From positions 1 to 64,000 of the forward strand of contig CAKTCT010000002.1 of the NCBI GenBank assembly GCA_934539585.1: a stretch of 64,000 bases of DNA. Direction: 5' to 3'. Position numbers and translations under genes: made by a program. Below are positions 8,612 through 16,244 of the stretch, in pieces (position 1 is the stretch's first letter; each line of letters begins with the position of its first letter). The DNA is from an uncultured Oscillospiraceae bacterium. Its GTDB lineage: Bacteria; Bacillota; Clostridia; Oscillospirales; Ruminococcaceae. The notes under the pieces are model-generated. The model saw only the letters and a program-made list of their open reading frames with translations. It was not told the DNA's origin and did no database searches.

Positions 8612-9496
8612 TCACGCCAGATATTTCCCGGCCTCCACGGCGGCCACGGCGCCGTCGGCGGCGGCGGTGATCAGCTGGCGCAGGGGCTTGGTCCGGACGT
8701 CTCCGGCGGCGAAGACCCCGGGAAGGCTGGTATGGCAGTCCTCTCCGGCCCGGATGTAGCCGTTGTCCAAGTCCAGCTGGCCTTCAAAGAGGGCGGTGTT
8801 GGGGGCCAGGCCCACGGCGATGAACACCCCGGACACCGGCAGCTCCCGGCCGCTTTTCAGGGTCACGGCGGAGACCAGCCTGTCCCCGGAGATGCGCTCC
8901 ACCTGCTCCCCCAGGACCAGCTGGATGTTTTCCCGGCTGCGGACGGCGTTTACCGCGGCCTGCTGGGCCCGGAACTCCTCCCGGCGGTGGATGAGGTACA
9001 CCCTCCGGCAGAGGTTTGCCAGGAACAGGGCGTCCTCCAGGGCGGTGTTGCCGCCGCCGACCACGGCCACGTCCTTGCCCCGGAAGAAGGCCCCGTCGCA
9101 GGTGGCGCAGTAGGAGACGCCCTTGCCACGGAGCTCCGCCTCCCCGGGGCAGCCCAGGGACCGGTGGGAGGCTCCGGTGGCCAGGATCACCGCCCGGGAC
9201 TCCAGGACCTCCCTGCCGGTGCGGATGCGCTTGACGTTTCCGGCCAGGTCCGCCTGGGAGACGGCGGTGAACTCCGGCTCCACCCCCAGACCGGCGGCGT
9301 GGGCGGTGAGATTCTGGACAAAATCAAAGCCGGAGATGCTGGGGATCCCGGGGTAGTTGTCCACGTCCGGGGAGTTGAGAATCTGGCCCCCGGGGAGGCT
9401 TGTTTCCAGCAGCCGGAGGGACAGTCCCGCCCGGACGGCGTAGATGGCGGCGGAAAGCCCGGCGGTCCCCGCGCCTAAAATGATGAGATCGGTCAT
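8612..9496 (-). CDS. trxB: Thioredoxin reductase (NADPH-type flavoprotein)
   Basis: 294 residues, close to the usual 305-315. The N-terminal FAD motif is ILGAGTAGLSAAIYA, followed by the GGQI element, the NADPH-binding VVGGGNTALEDALFLA, the redox-active CATC pair in VSYCATCDG, and the C-terminal FAD motif GVFAAGDVR. It transfers electrons from NADPH to thioredoxin in the cytosol. No thioredoxin gene is adjacent, although a thioredoxin-like lipoprotein occurs at 57.4-58.1 kb. It lies downstream of, and on the same strand as, the PocR-AraC regulator, with only 45 bp between them. Confidence 0.93.
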   Translation of the reverse strand: MTDLIILGAGTAGLSAAIYAVRAGLSLRLLETSLPGGQILNSPDVDNYPGIPSISGFDFVQNLTAHAAGLGVEPEFTAVSQADLAGNVKRIRTGREVLESRAVILATGASHRSLGCPGEAELRGKGVSYCATCDGAFFRGKDVAVVGGGNTALEDALFLANLCRRVYLIHRREEFRAQQAAVNAVRSRENIQLVLGEQVERISGDRLVSAVTLKSGRELPVSGVFIAVGLAPNTALFEGQLDLDNGYIRAGEDCHTSLPGVFAAGDVRTKPLRQLITAAADGAVAAVEAGKYLA

Positions 9497-9541
9497 GAAA
9501 ACCCCTGCCTTTCGGAAATAAGATGTGCGGTTTTTGCGGTT

Positions 9542-10825
9542 CTATGCGTCGGCGGTCAGGGCGCGGTCCTGCTTGGCCCGGTAGCTGCCGGGGGTCAGCC
9601 CCGTTATCCGCTTGAAGACCTTGCAGTAGTAGCCCTGGTCGTTGAAGCCCATGGCGATGGCGATGTCGATGAGGGAATAGTCCGTGGACAGCAGCAGCCG
9701 CTTGCTTTCCTCCACCCGGATGCGGTTGAGCTGCTCCCGGAAGGTGACGCCCACCGTCCGGCGGAACAGGGAGGAGAAGTAGTTGGGGCTCAGGGAGACC
9801 TCGGCGGCCACGGATTCCAGGGTCAGGGGCTTGCTGTAATTTTTGGTCATGTAGCTCAACGCGGCCCGGATGTAGGGGTTCCCGTTGTCCGTGCCGGTGA
9901 GCATTTCCGCCATGAGGTTTTCCAGGGCCTCCTGGAGGAAGAAGCAGATTTCCTCCACGGTCTTGGAGCGGTAGAGCCGGGCCAGGTACTGCCGGGAGAG
10001 CTTGTAGACCAGGTCCCCGGAGGCCCCGCCGTCCACTGCCGCCGTGACGAACAGGGACAGCAGCGCCTGGGCATGGAGCCGCAGGTTGTCGGGGTCGAAG
10101 CCCTCGGTGTAGAGGACGTGGCCCATGAGCTTGCCCAGGCTCTCCACGGCGGCGTCGCAGTCGTCGCTGCGGACCCGTTCCAGAAGCTCCGCCTGCTTGC
10201 CGAAGTAGGCGGCTCCGCCGGTCTCCTCGGTGGGCTCGTCCTTATAGACGTGGATGGCCTCGCTGACCCGGGCCTGCTGGTAGACCTTCTGCTGGGTCTG
10301 CAGAAGGAGCATCCGTTCCGCGGGCATCAGGGGGGAGAACAGGTGGTCGATGAGGGCCTTCAGGTCGTTGACCTTGGCGGGGGGGAAGACCGGGAGCTCC
10401 CGGAGGGCGTCGTAAAGAAAGCAGGCCAGGGGGGTGGAAATGGGGTACCGCTCCGCCAGGAGGGTGAGGAAGGTGGCGTCCGGCGCGTCCATGAGGAAGG
10501 GGCCGGCGATGATGGTGCCCAGCAGCTCCTCCCGGTGGAGGAGGGGAAAGGCGATGTGGCTCAGCTCCGCCTGGCAGGTGAAGATGTAGGCTTCGCCCAG
10601 CTTCTGGGCCTGGCGGCCTGCGTCGGCGTGGAGCTTGGCGCAGGTTTTTTCCGGGAAGACCTTTTCGTTGAGCTCCCGGCAGTAGGCCGCGCCGGTCCCG
10701 AAGGCGCAGAGGGTCCCGCCGTCTGCGTCGATGAGCCGCACGTGGAGGCCGGTGCAGCGGGAAAGGGTCTGCAGAACGTTGTGCAGACGTTTTTTGTCGA
10801 TCAGCGAATAAATACCGGTTGTCAT
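9542..10825 (-). CDS. PocR-domain AraC-family transcriptional regulator
   Basis: 427 residues. Residues about 5-170 match the PocR sensory domain (LQTLSRCTGLHVRLIDADG, CAKLHADAGRQAQ, YIFTCQAELSHIAFPL, GTIIAGPFLM), which in known members senses small hydrocarbons or cobalamin-related metabolites. The last about 100 residues form the AraC DNA-binding domain with two HTH units (LTLESVAAEVSLSPNYFSSL, YSLIDIAIAMGFNDQGYY). The ATG at 10825 has AAAGGACGG upstream; the frame is open well beyond it without a ribosome site. Its position beside the corrinoid methyl-transfer genes suggests it controls them, an inference from context. Confidence 0.88.
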   Translation of the reverse strand: MTTGIYSLIDKKRLHNVLQTLSRCTGLHVRLIDADGGTLCAFGTGAAYCRELNEKVFPEKTCAKLHADAGRQAQKLGEAYIFTCQAELSHIAFPLLHREELLGTIIAGPFLMDAPDATFLTLLAERYPISTPLACFLYDALRELPVFPPAKVNDLKALIDHLFSPLMPAERMLLLQTQQKVYQQARVSEAIHVYKDEPTEETGGAAYFGKQAELLERVRSDDCDAAVESLGKLMGHVLYTEGFDPDNLRLHAQALLSLFVTAAVDGGASGDLVYKLSRQYLARLYRSKTVEEICFFLQEALENLMAEMLTGTDNGNPYIRAALSYMTKNYSKPLTLESVAAEVSLSPNYFSSLFRRTVGVTFREQLNRIRVEESKRLLLSTDYSLIDIAIAMGFNDQGYYCKVFKRITGLTPGSYRAKQDRALTADA

Positions 10826-10888
10826 GGCTCCGTCCTTTGAAAATTTCATATTCGCGTAGATTTTTACAATACAAGCCCTGATGAGATT

Positions 10889-10917
10889 ATTATACTGAAT
10901 CTGAATGAAAAAATCAA
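10889..10917 (-). promoter_or_regulatory. Promoter of the PocR-AraC regulator
   Basis: Minus strand: -35 TTGATT (10917-10912), a 17-bp spacer, -10 TATAAT (10894-10889). It lies 64 bases before the start codon, in the intergenic region shared with the divergent UroD-family gene. Confidence 0.7.
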
Positions 10918-10951
10918 TCCGTTTTTTGCAGAAACAGAAAGTGGGGAAACA

Positions 10952-12016
10952 ATGGGAATTCATTTTGACCAGTCGAGAATGGCTGAGGTAAAGGAAGCCT
11001 ATGAAAAATGGTGGCGGGGAGAGCTGAACCGCCCCTTGGTCTGCGGCTCCGTCCGCAATGCGTATGCGCCGTCCCATGAGGGGAAGGCTCCCCTGCTGAG
11101 CCAGGCCAACTGCACCGACTTTTCCTGATCGCCGGAGCAGCTCATCGACACCATCGACGCCGATCTGAGCCGGTACGAGTTTGTGGGCGACGGCTTCCCC
11201 TATGTGAACTTCGACTGCTTCGGTCCCGGAGTGGTGGCCGCCTTCTGCGGCGCCAGGCTGGACAACAGCTCCGGCCAGGTGTGGTTCTTCCCCCAGAAAA
11301 AGCAGGAAATCGGCGACATCCACGTGAAGTACGACCCCGAGAACATCTGGGTCAAGCGGATCAAGGACATCTACCGGGCGGGGCTGGACCGCTGGAACGG
11401 CTCCGTGATTATGGGAATGCCGGACTTAGGCGGCGTCCTGGACGTGGCGGCGGCCCTCTGCGACAGCGAGGACCTGCTCTTTGCCTGCATCGAGGAGCCG
11501 GAGGAAGTGGTCCGGCTAGCCAAGGAGATCCAAACGGCCTGGTACGCAGCTTACAACGATTTTGCCGGGGTTCTGAAGCCCCAGGGCGGGTTCAGCGACT
11601 GGTCCCACCTGTACAGCGCCACCCCGTCCTACACCATCCAGTGCGATTTCAGCTACATGATTGGGCCGGATATGTACCAGCAGTTCACCATGGACACTCT
11701 GCGGGAAGACGTAAAGCGGCTGGATCACACCATCTACCACCTGGACGGCATCGGCGAGCTGAAGCACCTGGACCTGCTCCTGACATTAAAGGACCTGAAC
11801 GCGGTCCAGTGGGTCTACGGCGCGGGACAGCCCGGGCCCATCCACTGGCTGGACGTTTACCGGAAGATTCTGGACGCCGGAAAGCAGATCATGATCCTGG
11901 GCACTGCCGAGGAATTTCTGGAAGTGGTGGACGTGCTCCACGGCTCCCCTTATGTCATCCAGACCTTTGACCCTGATCAGCGGGAGCTGATGGAAAAGGT
12001 CCTGAAAGCGCGGTAA
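10952..12016 (+). pseudogene. UroD-family (corrinoid/cobalamin methyltransferase-like) protein with an in-frame TGA
   Basis: From ATG 10952 (GTGGGGAAAC upstream) the frame encodes about 355 residues with one TGA at codon 59 (11126-11128), read as ...CTDFS-stop-SPEQLI.... The sequence is coherent on both sides, so the stop is probably a TGG-to-TGA change, a sequencing error or a readthrough site. The rest matches the uroporphyrinogen decarboxylase superfamily (MGMPDLGGVLDVAAALC, YHLDGIGELKHLD, VYGAGQPGPIHW), which in anaerobes includes methyltransferases of corrinoid systems. It faces the corrinoid operon across a shared terminator. It could be the missing substrate-specific methyltransferase, but this is inference. 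If the stop is real, only a 58-residue peptide or a late-start C-terminal part would be made. Confidence 0.75.
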
Positions 12017-12030
12017 ATCAAACAGGAACA

Positions 12031-12061
12031 GGCCCCGGGAATCCCCGGGGCCTTGGTTTTT
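12031..12061. terminator. Intrinsic terminator between convergent UroD-family genes
   Basis: A stem GGCCCCGGG/CCCGGGGCC around a short loop (12031-12052) is followed on the plus strand by TTGGTTTTT. It ends the plus-strand gene and may also act on the converging corrinoid operon. Confidence 0.8.
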
Positions 12062-13070
12062 ACTGGGGGCCGATCTCGCAGAGAGCCTCATGGATGGCCT
12101 TGACGTTTTCCAAAGGCGTGGCCGTGGGGAGCTCGCAGCCGGGCATGAACATGGTCCGGTGGCCCTTGGCGATTTCCGCGCAATGGAGGATGGCCGCTTT
12201 GGTGTGGGCCGCGTCGCACTGGTACACGTCGGCCACGGGGTCGATGTTGCCGTTGAGGACGCAGCGGTCCTGGGCCGCGGCCAGGGCCTTGGCCAGGTCG
12301 GTGCTGTGGTCCACGTCGATGATCTCCGCGCCGCAGGTGGAGCTGTACGGCAGGACCGCCTCGGTGTTGCCGCACATATGGAGACGGCCGTGGATGCCCA
12401 GCTTCTTCATCTCGGCGAAGAAGGCTTTGTGGACGGGGAGGATGTACTCCTCATAAATGGCGGGGGAGAGGAGGGAGGCCACGGGGTCGGCGCTGTAAAT
12501 GTACTTGGCGCCCACGGCGGCCAGCTCCCGGACGGTGTCCAGCAGGGTTTCCAGGACCATCTGGAGGAGCTTTTCCACGCACTCAGGCTCGTCGTAGAAG
12601 TCGGTCATGAAGTCTTCCACGCCCCGCATGTTGGCCGCGACGGTGGCGGGTCCCACCACCAGGGTCATGGGGTAGATGTCCGGGCAGGCTTTCAGGGCGT
12701 AGGCCGTGGCGTCCACCAGATCCTTGACCCGGGGGATATCCCGGACGTACTTCACGGTCAGCTTGTCCACGTCGGTGATGTCCTCCAGAACGGGGTGGAT
12801 CACCGTGGGAAGGCCGGTTTTGGAGTATTTCAGCTCCGTGCCGTAGCCCTCGGCTTCCCGGGCCAGGTCGGAGGCGATCTGGACGTAGTCCAGGCCCAGG
12901 TCCTTGGCCGCGGCGATGGCGGCGTCGGCCATGGCGATGGGGTCCTTGCAGTACTGCTCCAGGTCAATGCCGGTGTAGCGGGTGACGACGCTGCCCACGA
13001 TGGTCAGGTTGGGCAGCCGGTCCACAGGCTTTCCGGCGTAGAAAGCGTCCAGACGTTCTTTTGCGTTCAT
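12060..13070 (-). CDS. MtaA/MtbA-like cobamide methyltransferase (UroD family)
   Basis: 336 residues, the usual length for MtaA-type enzymes that move a methyl group between a corrinoid protein and a thiol or tetrahydrofolate acceptor. The N-terminus MNAKERLDAFYAGKPVDRLP is typical of the group. The zinc-binding residues expected for thiol activation are present: HMCGNT (His and Cys) in the C-terminal half and GCELP near the end. It is the last gene of a four-gene minus-strand operon after the RACo-like activator, with 3 bp between them, and has a GAGGAATG ribosome site. The acceptor cannot be read from sequence. Confidence 0.85.
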   Translation of the reverse strand: MNAKERLDAFYAGKPVDRLPNLTIVGSVVTRYTGIDLEQYCKDPIAMADAAIAAAKDLGLDYVQIASDLAREAEGYGTELKYSKTGLPTVIHPVLEDITDVDKLTVKYVRDIPRVKDLVDATAYALKACPDIYPMTLVVGPATVAANMRGVEDFMTDFYDEPECVEKLLQMVLETLLDTVRELAAVGAKYIYSADPVASLLSPAIYEEYILPVHKAFFAEMKKLGIHGRLHMCGNTEAVLPYSSTCGAEIIDVDHSTDLAKALAAAQDRCVLNGNIDPVADVYQCDAAHTKAAILHCAEIAKGHRTMFMPGCELPTATPLENVKAIHEALCEIGPQ

Positions 13071-13073
13071 AGG

Positions 13074-14567
13074 TCATTCCTCGATTTCATCAAGATCATC
13101 GTCTCCGAAAAGCATACAGCTTACGTAGACATCGTTAAAGCTTGGATTTCCCGACAGGTTGACGTGCTGGGATTTTTCCACGATCTTCCGGGTCTTTTCC
13201 ACCTGCTCCCGGTCCAGGAGCAGCGCCGCGGCTCCGGAAAGGGCCGCGTTGCCCAGGGGTCTGGCCTTGGGGACCAGAGTCTCCGGGATCAGGCCGATGG
13301 CCGCCGCGCTCTGGAGGTTCAGGTGGTTGCCGAAGCCCCCGGCGATCCAGAAACGGGACACATCCGCTGCCGTGATCCCGGCCTGGCGGAGGAGCAGCCG
13401 GATTCCCGAGGCGATGGCCGCCTTGGCCAGCTGCACCGCCCGGATGTCTCCGGGAAGGAGCCGCAGGTTCCCCAGGGGAAGGCCCTCCGGGTCGATGGCC
13501 CCGGTGCAGGAGATGTCCTCCCGGTCCAGAAAGACCGCCGTGGCGTCGATGAGGCCGGAGCCGCAGATGCCGATGGGCTCCGCGCCGCCGATGGTGTGGA
13601 AGCGGACGGCTCCGTCCTCCTCCCAGACCCGGTCGATGGCCCCCGCAGCGCTGCCGCAGCCGCAGGAGATGCCTGCGCCCTCAAAGGCGGGGCCTGCCGC
13701 CGTGGAGGTGACGTACAGGGTCCCCCGATGCCAAAGGGCGATTTCGCCGTTGGTGCCGATGTCGCAGAGGAGGGAGGTTTCCTCCCGCTCGCACATGCCG
13801 CTGGCCAGGACGGCGCAGGTGATGTCCGCGCCGACAAAGGCGTTCATGCACAGGGGGAGGTAGGCTCTCCGGCCTAAGAGCTCCGTTTCCGTCCCGAAAA
13901 GGGTGTCCGCCAGGAAGGGAACCCGGGAAAGGGAAATGGGGTCCCGGCCGGTGAGGAGATAGAGCATGACGGTGTTGCCGGTGAGGAGGAGGACGTCGGC
14001 GTCCTCCTCCGGGCGGGCGGCTTTTTGGCAGGTCTCCTGGAGCAGCTCCCGGATCGCCCCCTGGACCTGGTCCCGGAGGGCGGTGAGCTTGCCGTCCAGG
14101 GCCGCGCCGATGCGTCCCATGACGTCGGCGGCCACCACGCCCTGGGGGTTCAGTCGGGCGGCCTCGCTGAGGCGCTTCCCGGTTTTCAGGTCGTAGAGCT
14201 GGGCCGCCAGGGTGGTGGTGCCGATGTCCACGGCCAGGCCCAGGACCCCGCCCATGGGCCGGAGGGCTCCGGTGTAGGCGGCGGCAGTCTCGATCTCCCA
14301 GGAGCCTGTCCGCTCCGGGAGGACGGCTTCTGCGTCGCCCCAGACCTCCGCCTGGCAGGAGAGCCGCTTTCCAAGAGCGGTTTCCTGGGCGTTGGGGGGA
14401 GAGACCTCCCCCGTCAGCTCCACCGCGCATTTTCCGCAGACGCCCCGGCCGCCGCAGGGCTGGGCCTGGGACTCCCCGGCCCGGTCCAGGAGGATGCTCA
14501 ACGGGGTCTTTCCGGAAAACTCCACGGTTTTCACCGTTTCGCCCCGGCGGATGGTCAGGATTGGCAT
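13074..14567 (-). CDS. RACo-like reductive activator of corrinoid proteins (2Fe-2S ferredoxin + ASKHA ATPase domain)
   Basis: 497 residues. Residues 1-90 are a plant-type [2Fe-2S] ferredoxin domain with Cys38, Cys44, Cys47 and Cys71 (PCGGRGVCGKC...LSC). After a linker the protein matches the ASKHA-fold domain of RACo/RamA relatives, with GLAVDIGTTTLAAQLYDL (phosphate loop), VAADVMGRI, LCDIGTNGEIAL and ICGSGLIDA motifs. RACo uses ATP to reduce inactive Co(II) corrinoid to active Co(I), a repair function for corrinoid methyltransferases. It overlaps the DUF2284 gene by 13 bp and is followed by the MtaA-like enzyme. RACo relatives are about 600 residues or more, so this is a short version. Confidence 0.88.
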   Translation of the reverse strand: MPILTIRRGETVKTVEFSGKTPLSILLDRAGESQAQPCGGRGVCGKCAVELTGEVSPPNAQETALGKRLSCQAEVWGDAEAVLPERTGSWEIETAAAYTGALRPMGGVLGLAVDIGTTTLAAQLYDLKTGKRLSEAARLNPQGVVAADVMGRIGAALDGKLTALRDQVQGAIRELLQETCQKAARPEEDADVLLLTGNTVMLYLLTGRDPISLSRVPFLADTLFGTETELLGRRAYLPLCMNAFVGADITCAVLASGMCEREETSLLCDIGTNGEIALWHRGTLYVTSTAAGPAFEGAGISCGCGSAAGAIDRVWEEDGAVRFHTIGGAEPIGICGSGLIDATAVFLDREDISCTGAIDPEGLPLGNLRLLPGDIRAVQLAKAAIASGIRLLLRQAGITAADVSRFWIAGGFGNHLNLQSAAAIGLIPETLVPKARPLGNAALSGAAALLLDREQVEKTRKIVEKSQHVNLSGNPSFNDVYVSCMLFGDDDLDEIEE

Positions 14568-15118
14568 GACGCACCTTCTTTATAAAGGATCAGTCCGAAA
14601 AAGGTCACGGTGTTGGCGCCGTTGATGTATTTCAGGTCCGTGGAACGGGTGGTGTTGTACACGTCGATGCCGCAGCCCTCCAGGGAAAGCAGGACCTTTT
14701 CCGGGAACCGGCAGGGCTTGCCCTCCGGCTTGGTGCAGGTGGGACACAGGCGGCACCCGCCGCAGCTCAGGTGGAGCTGCCGGGCCCGGTCCTCCTGGGG
14801 GATGCCCGCCTGGATTTTCTGGCTCAGCTGGGCGTGGCGGACGCCGGCCTCGCCCATTCCCTCGATGTCAAAGCTGTCCTCAATGGCAGAAATGGTCTGA
14901 TAGAGGACCCCGGCGTCGTATTCCCGGACCTTGTCCATCAGCGCGTGGATGTCCCCGGCGTCAGGCGGGCAGGCCCAGCAGCGGCCGTACTTGCCGCACT
15001 GGTTCCCCTCGCAGATTTTGCGGAAATCCTCGCTGAGGACGATCTGGTTTTTCTGGATGATTGCGGCTTTGGTCGCGCCGCAGTCCAGGGTCAGCTTGCG
15101 AAGTTCTTCTCCGGTCAT
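14555..15118 (-). CDS. DUF2284 cysteine-rich metal-binding protein
   Basis: 187 residues, cytosolic. It is rich in cysteines arranged as CGKYGRCWACPP near residue 40-52 and CGGCRLCPTC followed by KPCRFP near 118-135, as in the DUF2284 family, which is predicted to bind metal or Fe-S clusters. The C-terminus has a GLILYKEG strand. Family function is unknown, but DUF2284 genes often sit in corrinoid methyl-transfer operons, as here between the corrinoid protein and the RACo-like activator. A role in electron delivery or corrinoid reactivation is plausible; it is not shown. Confidence 0.85.
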   Translation of the reverse strand: MTGEELRKLTLDCGATKAAIIQKNQIVLSEDFRKICEGNQCGKYGRCWACPPDAGDIHALMDKVREYDAGVLYQTISAIEDSFDIEGMGEAGVRHAQLSQKIQAGIPQEDRARQLHLSCGGCRLCPTCTKPEGKPCRFPEKVLLSLEGCGIDVYNTTRSTDLKYINGANTVTFFGLILYKEGASCQS

Positions 15119-15142
15119 CAGGAGCCCTTCTTTCCGGGAAAC

Positions 15143-15775
15143 TCAGTTGCAGTGGGCCACAGCCGCGTCCGCCGCGGAGGCCGCGTCCGCCGTGTACACG
15201 TCGGCGCCGATCTGTTCGCAGAACGCCTGGGTCACAGGGGCTCCGCCGATCATGATGGTGACTTTGTCCCGGATGCCGGCAGCTTCCGCCGCTTCCACGA
15301 CCTTCTCCATGACGCCCATGGTGGTGGTCAGCAGAGCGGAGCAGCAGATGATCTGGCAGTCCTGCTCGATGGCGGTCTGAACGAAGGTCTCGGGGGCTAC
15401 GTCAACGCCCAGGTCGATGACCTCGATGCCCTTGCCTTCCATCATCATCTTCACCAGGTTTTTGCCGATGTCGTGGAGGTCGCCCTGAACGGTGCCGATG
15501 CAGGCTTTGCCCACGGGCTTGGTGCCGCTCTGGACCAGCAGGGGTTTCAGAAGCTCCACGCCGCGGTTCATGGCCCGGGCCGCCACCAGGACTTCGGGGA
15601 CGAAAACTTCGTTGTTTTTGAATTTCTGGCCGATGACGTTCATGCCGGCCATGAGGCCGTCGTTGAGGATGTCGGCGGCGGGAATTCCGGTGTCGATGGC
15701 CTCCTGCACTTTTTCCCGGACGATTTTGGCCTTTCCGGCTTGCAGGTAAGTGGAAATTTCTTCCAGCAGTTCCAT
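15143..15775 (-). CDS. Methyltransferase corrinoid protein (MtaC/MtbC/MttC type)
   Basis: 210 residues, the standard size. Residues 1-85 form the helical cap domain of methionine-synthase type (GLMAGMNVIGQKFKNNEVFVPEVLVAARAM); the rest is the Rossmann-like B12-binding domain with GDLHDIGK (residues 98-105). His101 would be the lower axial ligand to cobalt; the later SALLTTTM and IGGAPV elements fit the B12 pocket. It carries the methyl group between a substrate-specific methyltransferase and the MtaA-like enzyme. First gene of the operon, with ribosome site AAGGAAAA. Confidence 0.93.
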   Translation of the reverse strand: MELLEEISTYLQAGKAKIVREKVQEAIDTGIPAADILNDGLMAGMNVIGQKFKNNEVFVPEVLVAARAMNRGVELLKPLLVQSGTKPVGKACIGTVQGDLHDIGKNLVKMMMEGKGIEVIDLGVDVAPETFVQTAIEQDCQIICCSALLTTTMGVMEKVVEAAEAAGIRDKVTIMIGGAPVTQAFCEQIGADVYTADAASAADAAVAHCN

Positions 15776-15860
15776 AAGTTTTCCTTGCCTTTCTGAAGCA
15801 AATTCCAGGGCTTCGTCGTTTTCTTGACAGTGCCGCGCCAGGCGGTAGGATGATATCTTT

Positions 15861-15946
15861 ATTGTAGGAGATTTCGCAGGAAAGGTATTGTAATTTCTTC
15901 CTGTATTTTGTATTTATTCAAGGCGCATTTTCGTGCTTCCTGCGAA
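15861..15946 (-). promoter_or_regulatory. Corrinoid operon promoter region with a 10-bp inverted repeat
   Basis: Minus-strand -10 candidate TACAAT (15866-15861) lies about 85 bp before the corrinoid protein start; the matching -35 position is not consensus. TTCGCAGGAA (15873-15882) covers the spacer, and its exact inverted copy TTCCTGCGAA is at 15937-15946. A weak -35 with a repeat over it and another upstream is typical of activator-dependent promoters, so the PocR-AraC protein is a candidate binder. This assignment is inference. Confidence 0.45.
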
Positions 15947-15992
15947 GTTCCGCCGTAGAATGGGGCGTTTTGCGCTTTTTCGACGTTTCCGG

Positions 15993-16021
15993 TTGGCAGA
16001 TGGAGGGTTTCATGGTATAAT
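15993..16021 (+). promoter_or_regulatory. Strong promoter P1 in front of the cloverleaf element
   Basis: -35 TTGGCA (15993-15998), 17-bp spacer, extended -10 TGGTATAAT (16013-16021). The predicted start of transcription, near 16028, falls in the first arm of the inverted-repeat element. A second extended -10 (TGGTATAAT, 16180-16188) lies on the other side of the element, nearer to the DUF1015 gene. Confidence 0.7.
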
Positions 16022-16191
16022 AACCTCAAAGGCATTTGCCGCAGGCAAATGCGTTCTGGCCGAAAGGCCAGAACCGGGCGTGCCGCCCGCTTTGAGAACA
16101 TTGTATCACACCCGGTTTTGCCTGCGGCAAAACTGCGGCAGCTTCGCAGCCTTCCGGAGCCTGACGGCTCCGGCGGTTGTGGTATAATAAC
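16013..16191. repeat. Paired cloverleaf-like inverted-repeat element between 12-bp direct repeats
   Basis: The 12-bp sequence TGGTATAATAAC occurs at 16013-16024 and 16180-16191. Between them are two multi-branched units. Unit 1 (16025-16096, 72 nt) is a complete four-way junction with no unpaired base: closing stem CTCAAAG/CTTTGAG, then three perfect hairpins at 16032-16052 (9 bp, loop GCA), 16053-16074 (9 bp, loop GAAA) and 16075-16089 (6 bp, loop TGC). Unit 2 (about 16100-16188) has a longer imperfect closing stem that takes in the second TATAAT, with hairpins at 16115-16133 (8 bp), a poor one at about 16134-16153, and 16154-16173 (8 bp, loop TGAC). No coding capacity. It is not a tRNA, as loop sizes and conserved tRNA bases are wrong. 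Confidence 0.8.
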
Positions 16192-16244
16192 TGTAATACC
16201 TTGCAATACACCGGCCTTACGCCGCTTTCAGAAAGAAGGATTTC

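Noticed and set aside
11129..11180. SECIS element after the in-frame TGA
   Set aside because: CCGG-bounded imperfect pairing exists, but no stable stem with a suitable apical loop at the expected distance could be drawn; a nonsense change or base error is simpler.
9542..11323. Longer start for the PocR-AraC gene (593 codons)
   Set aside because: The extra N-terminus overlaps the divergent UroD-family gene, has no family similarity, and the ATG at 10825 has a ribosome site and a promoter in front.
16025..16096. tRNA gene
   Set aside because: The 72-nt unit has a cloverleaf outline, but its loops are 3-4 nt, conserved D- and T-loop bases and the 7-nt anticodon loop are absent, and no spacer base is unpaired.
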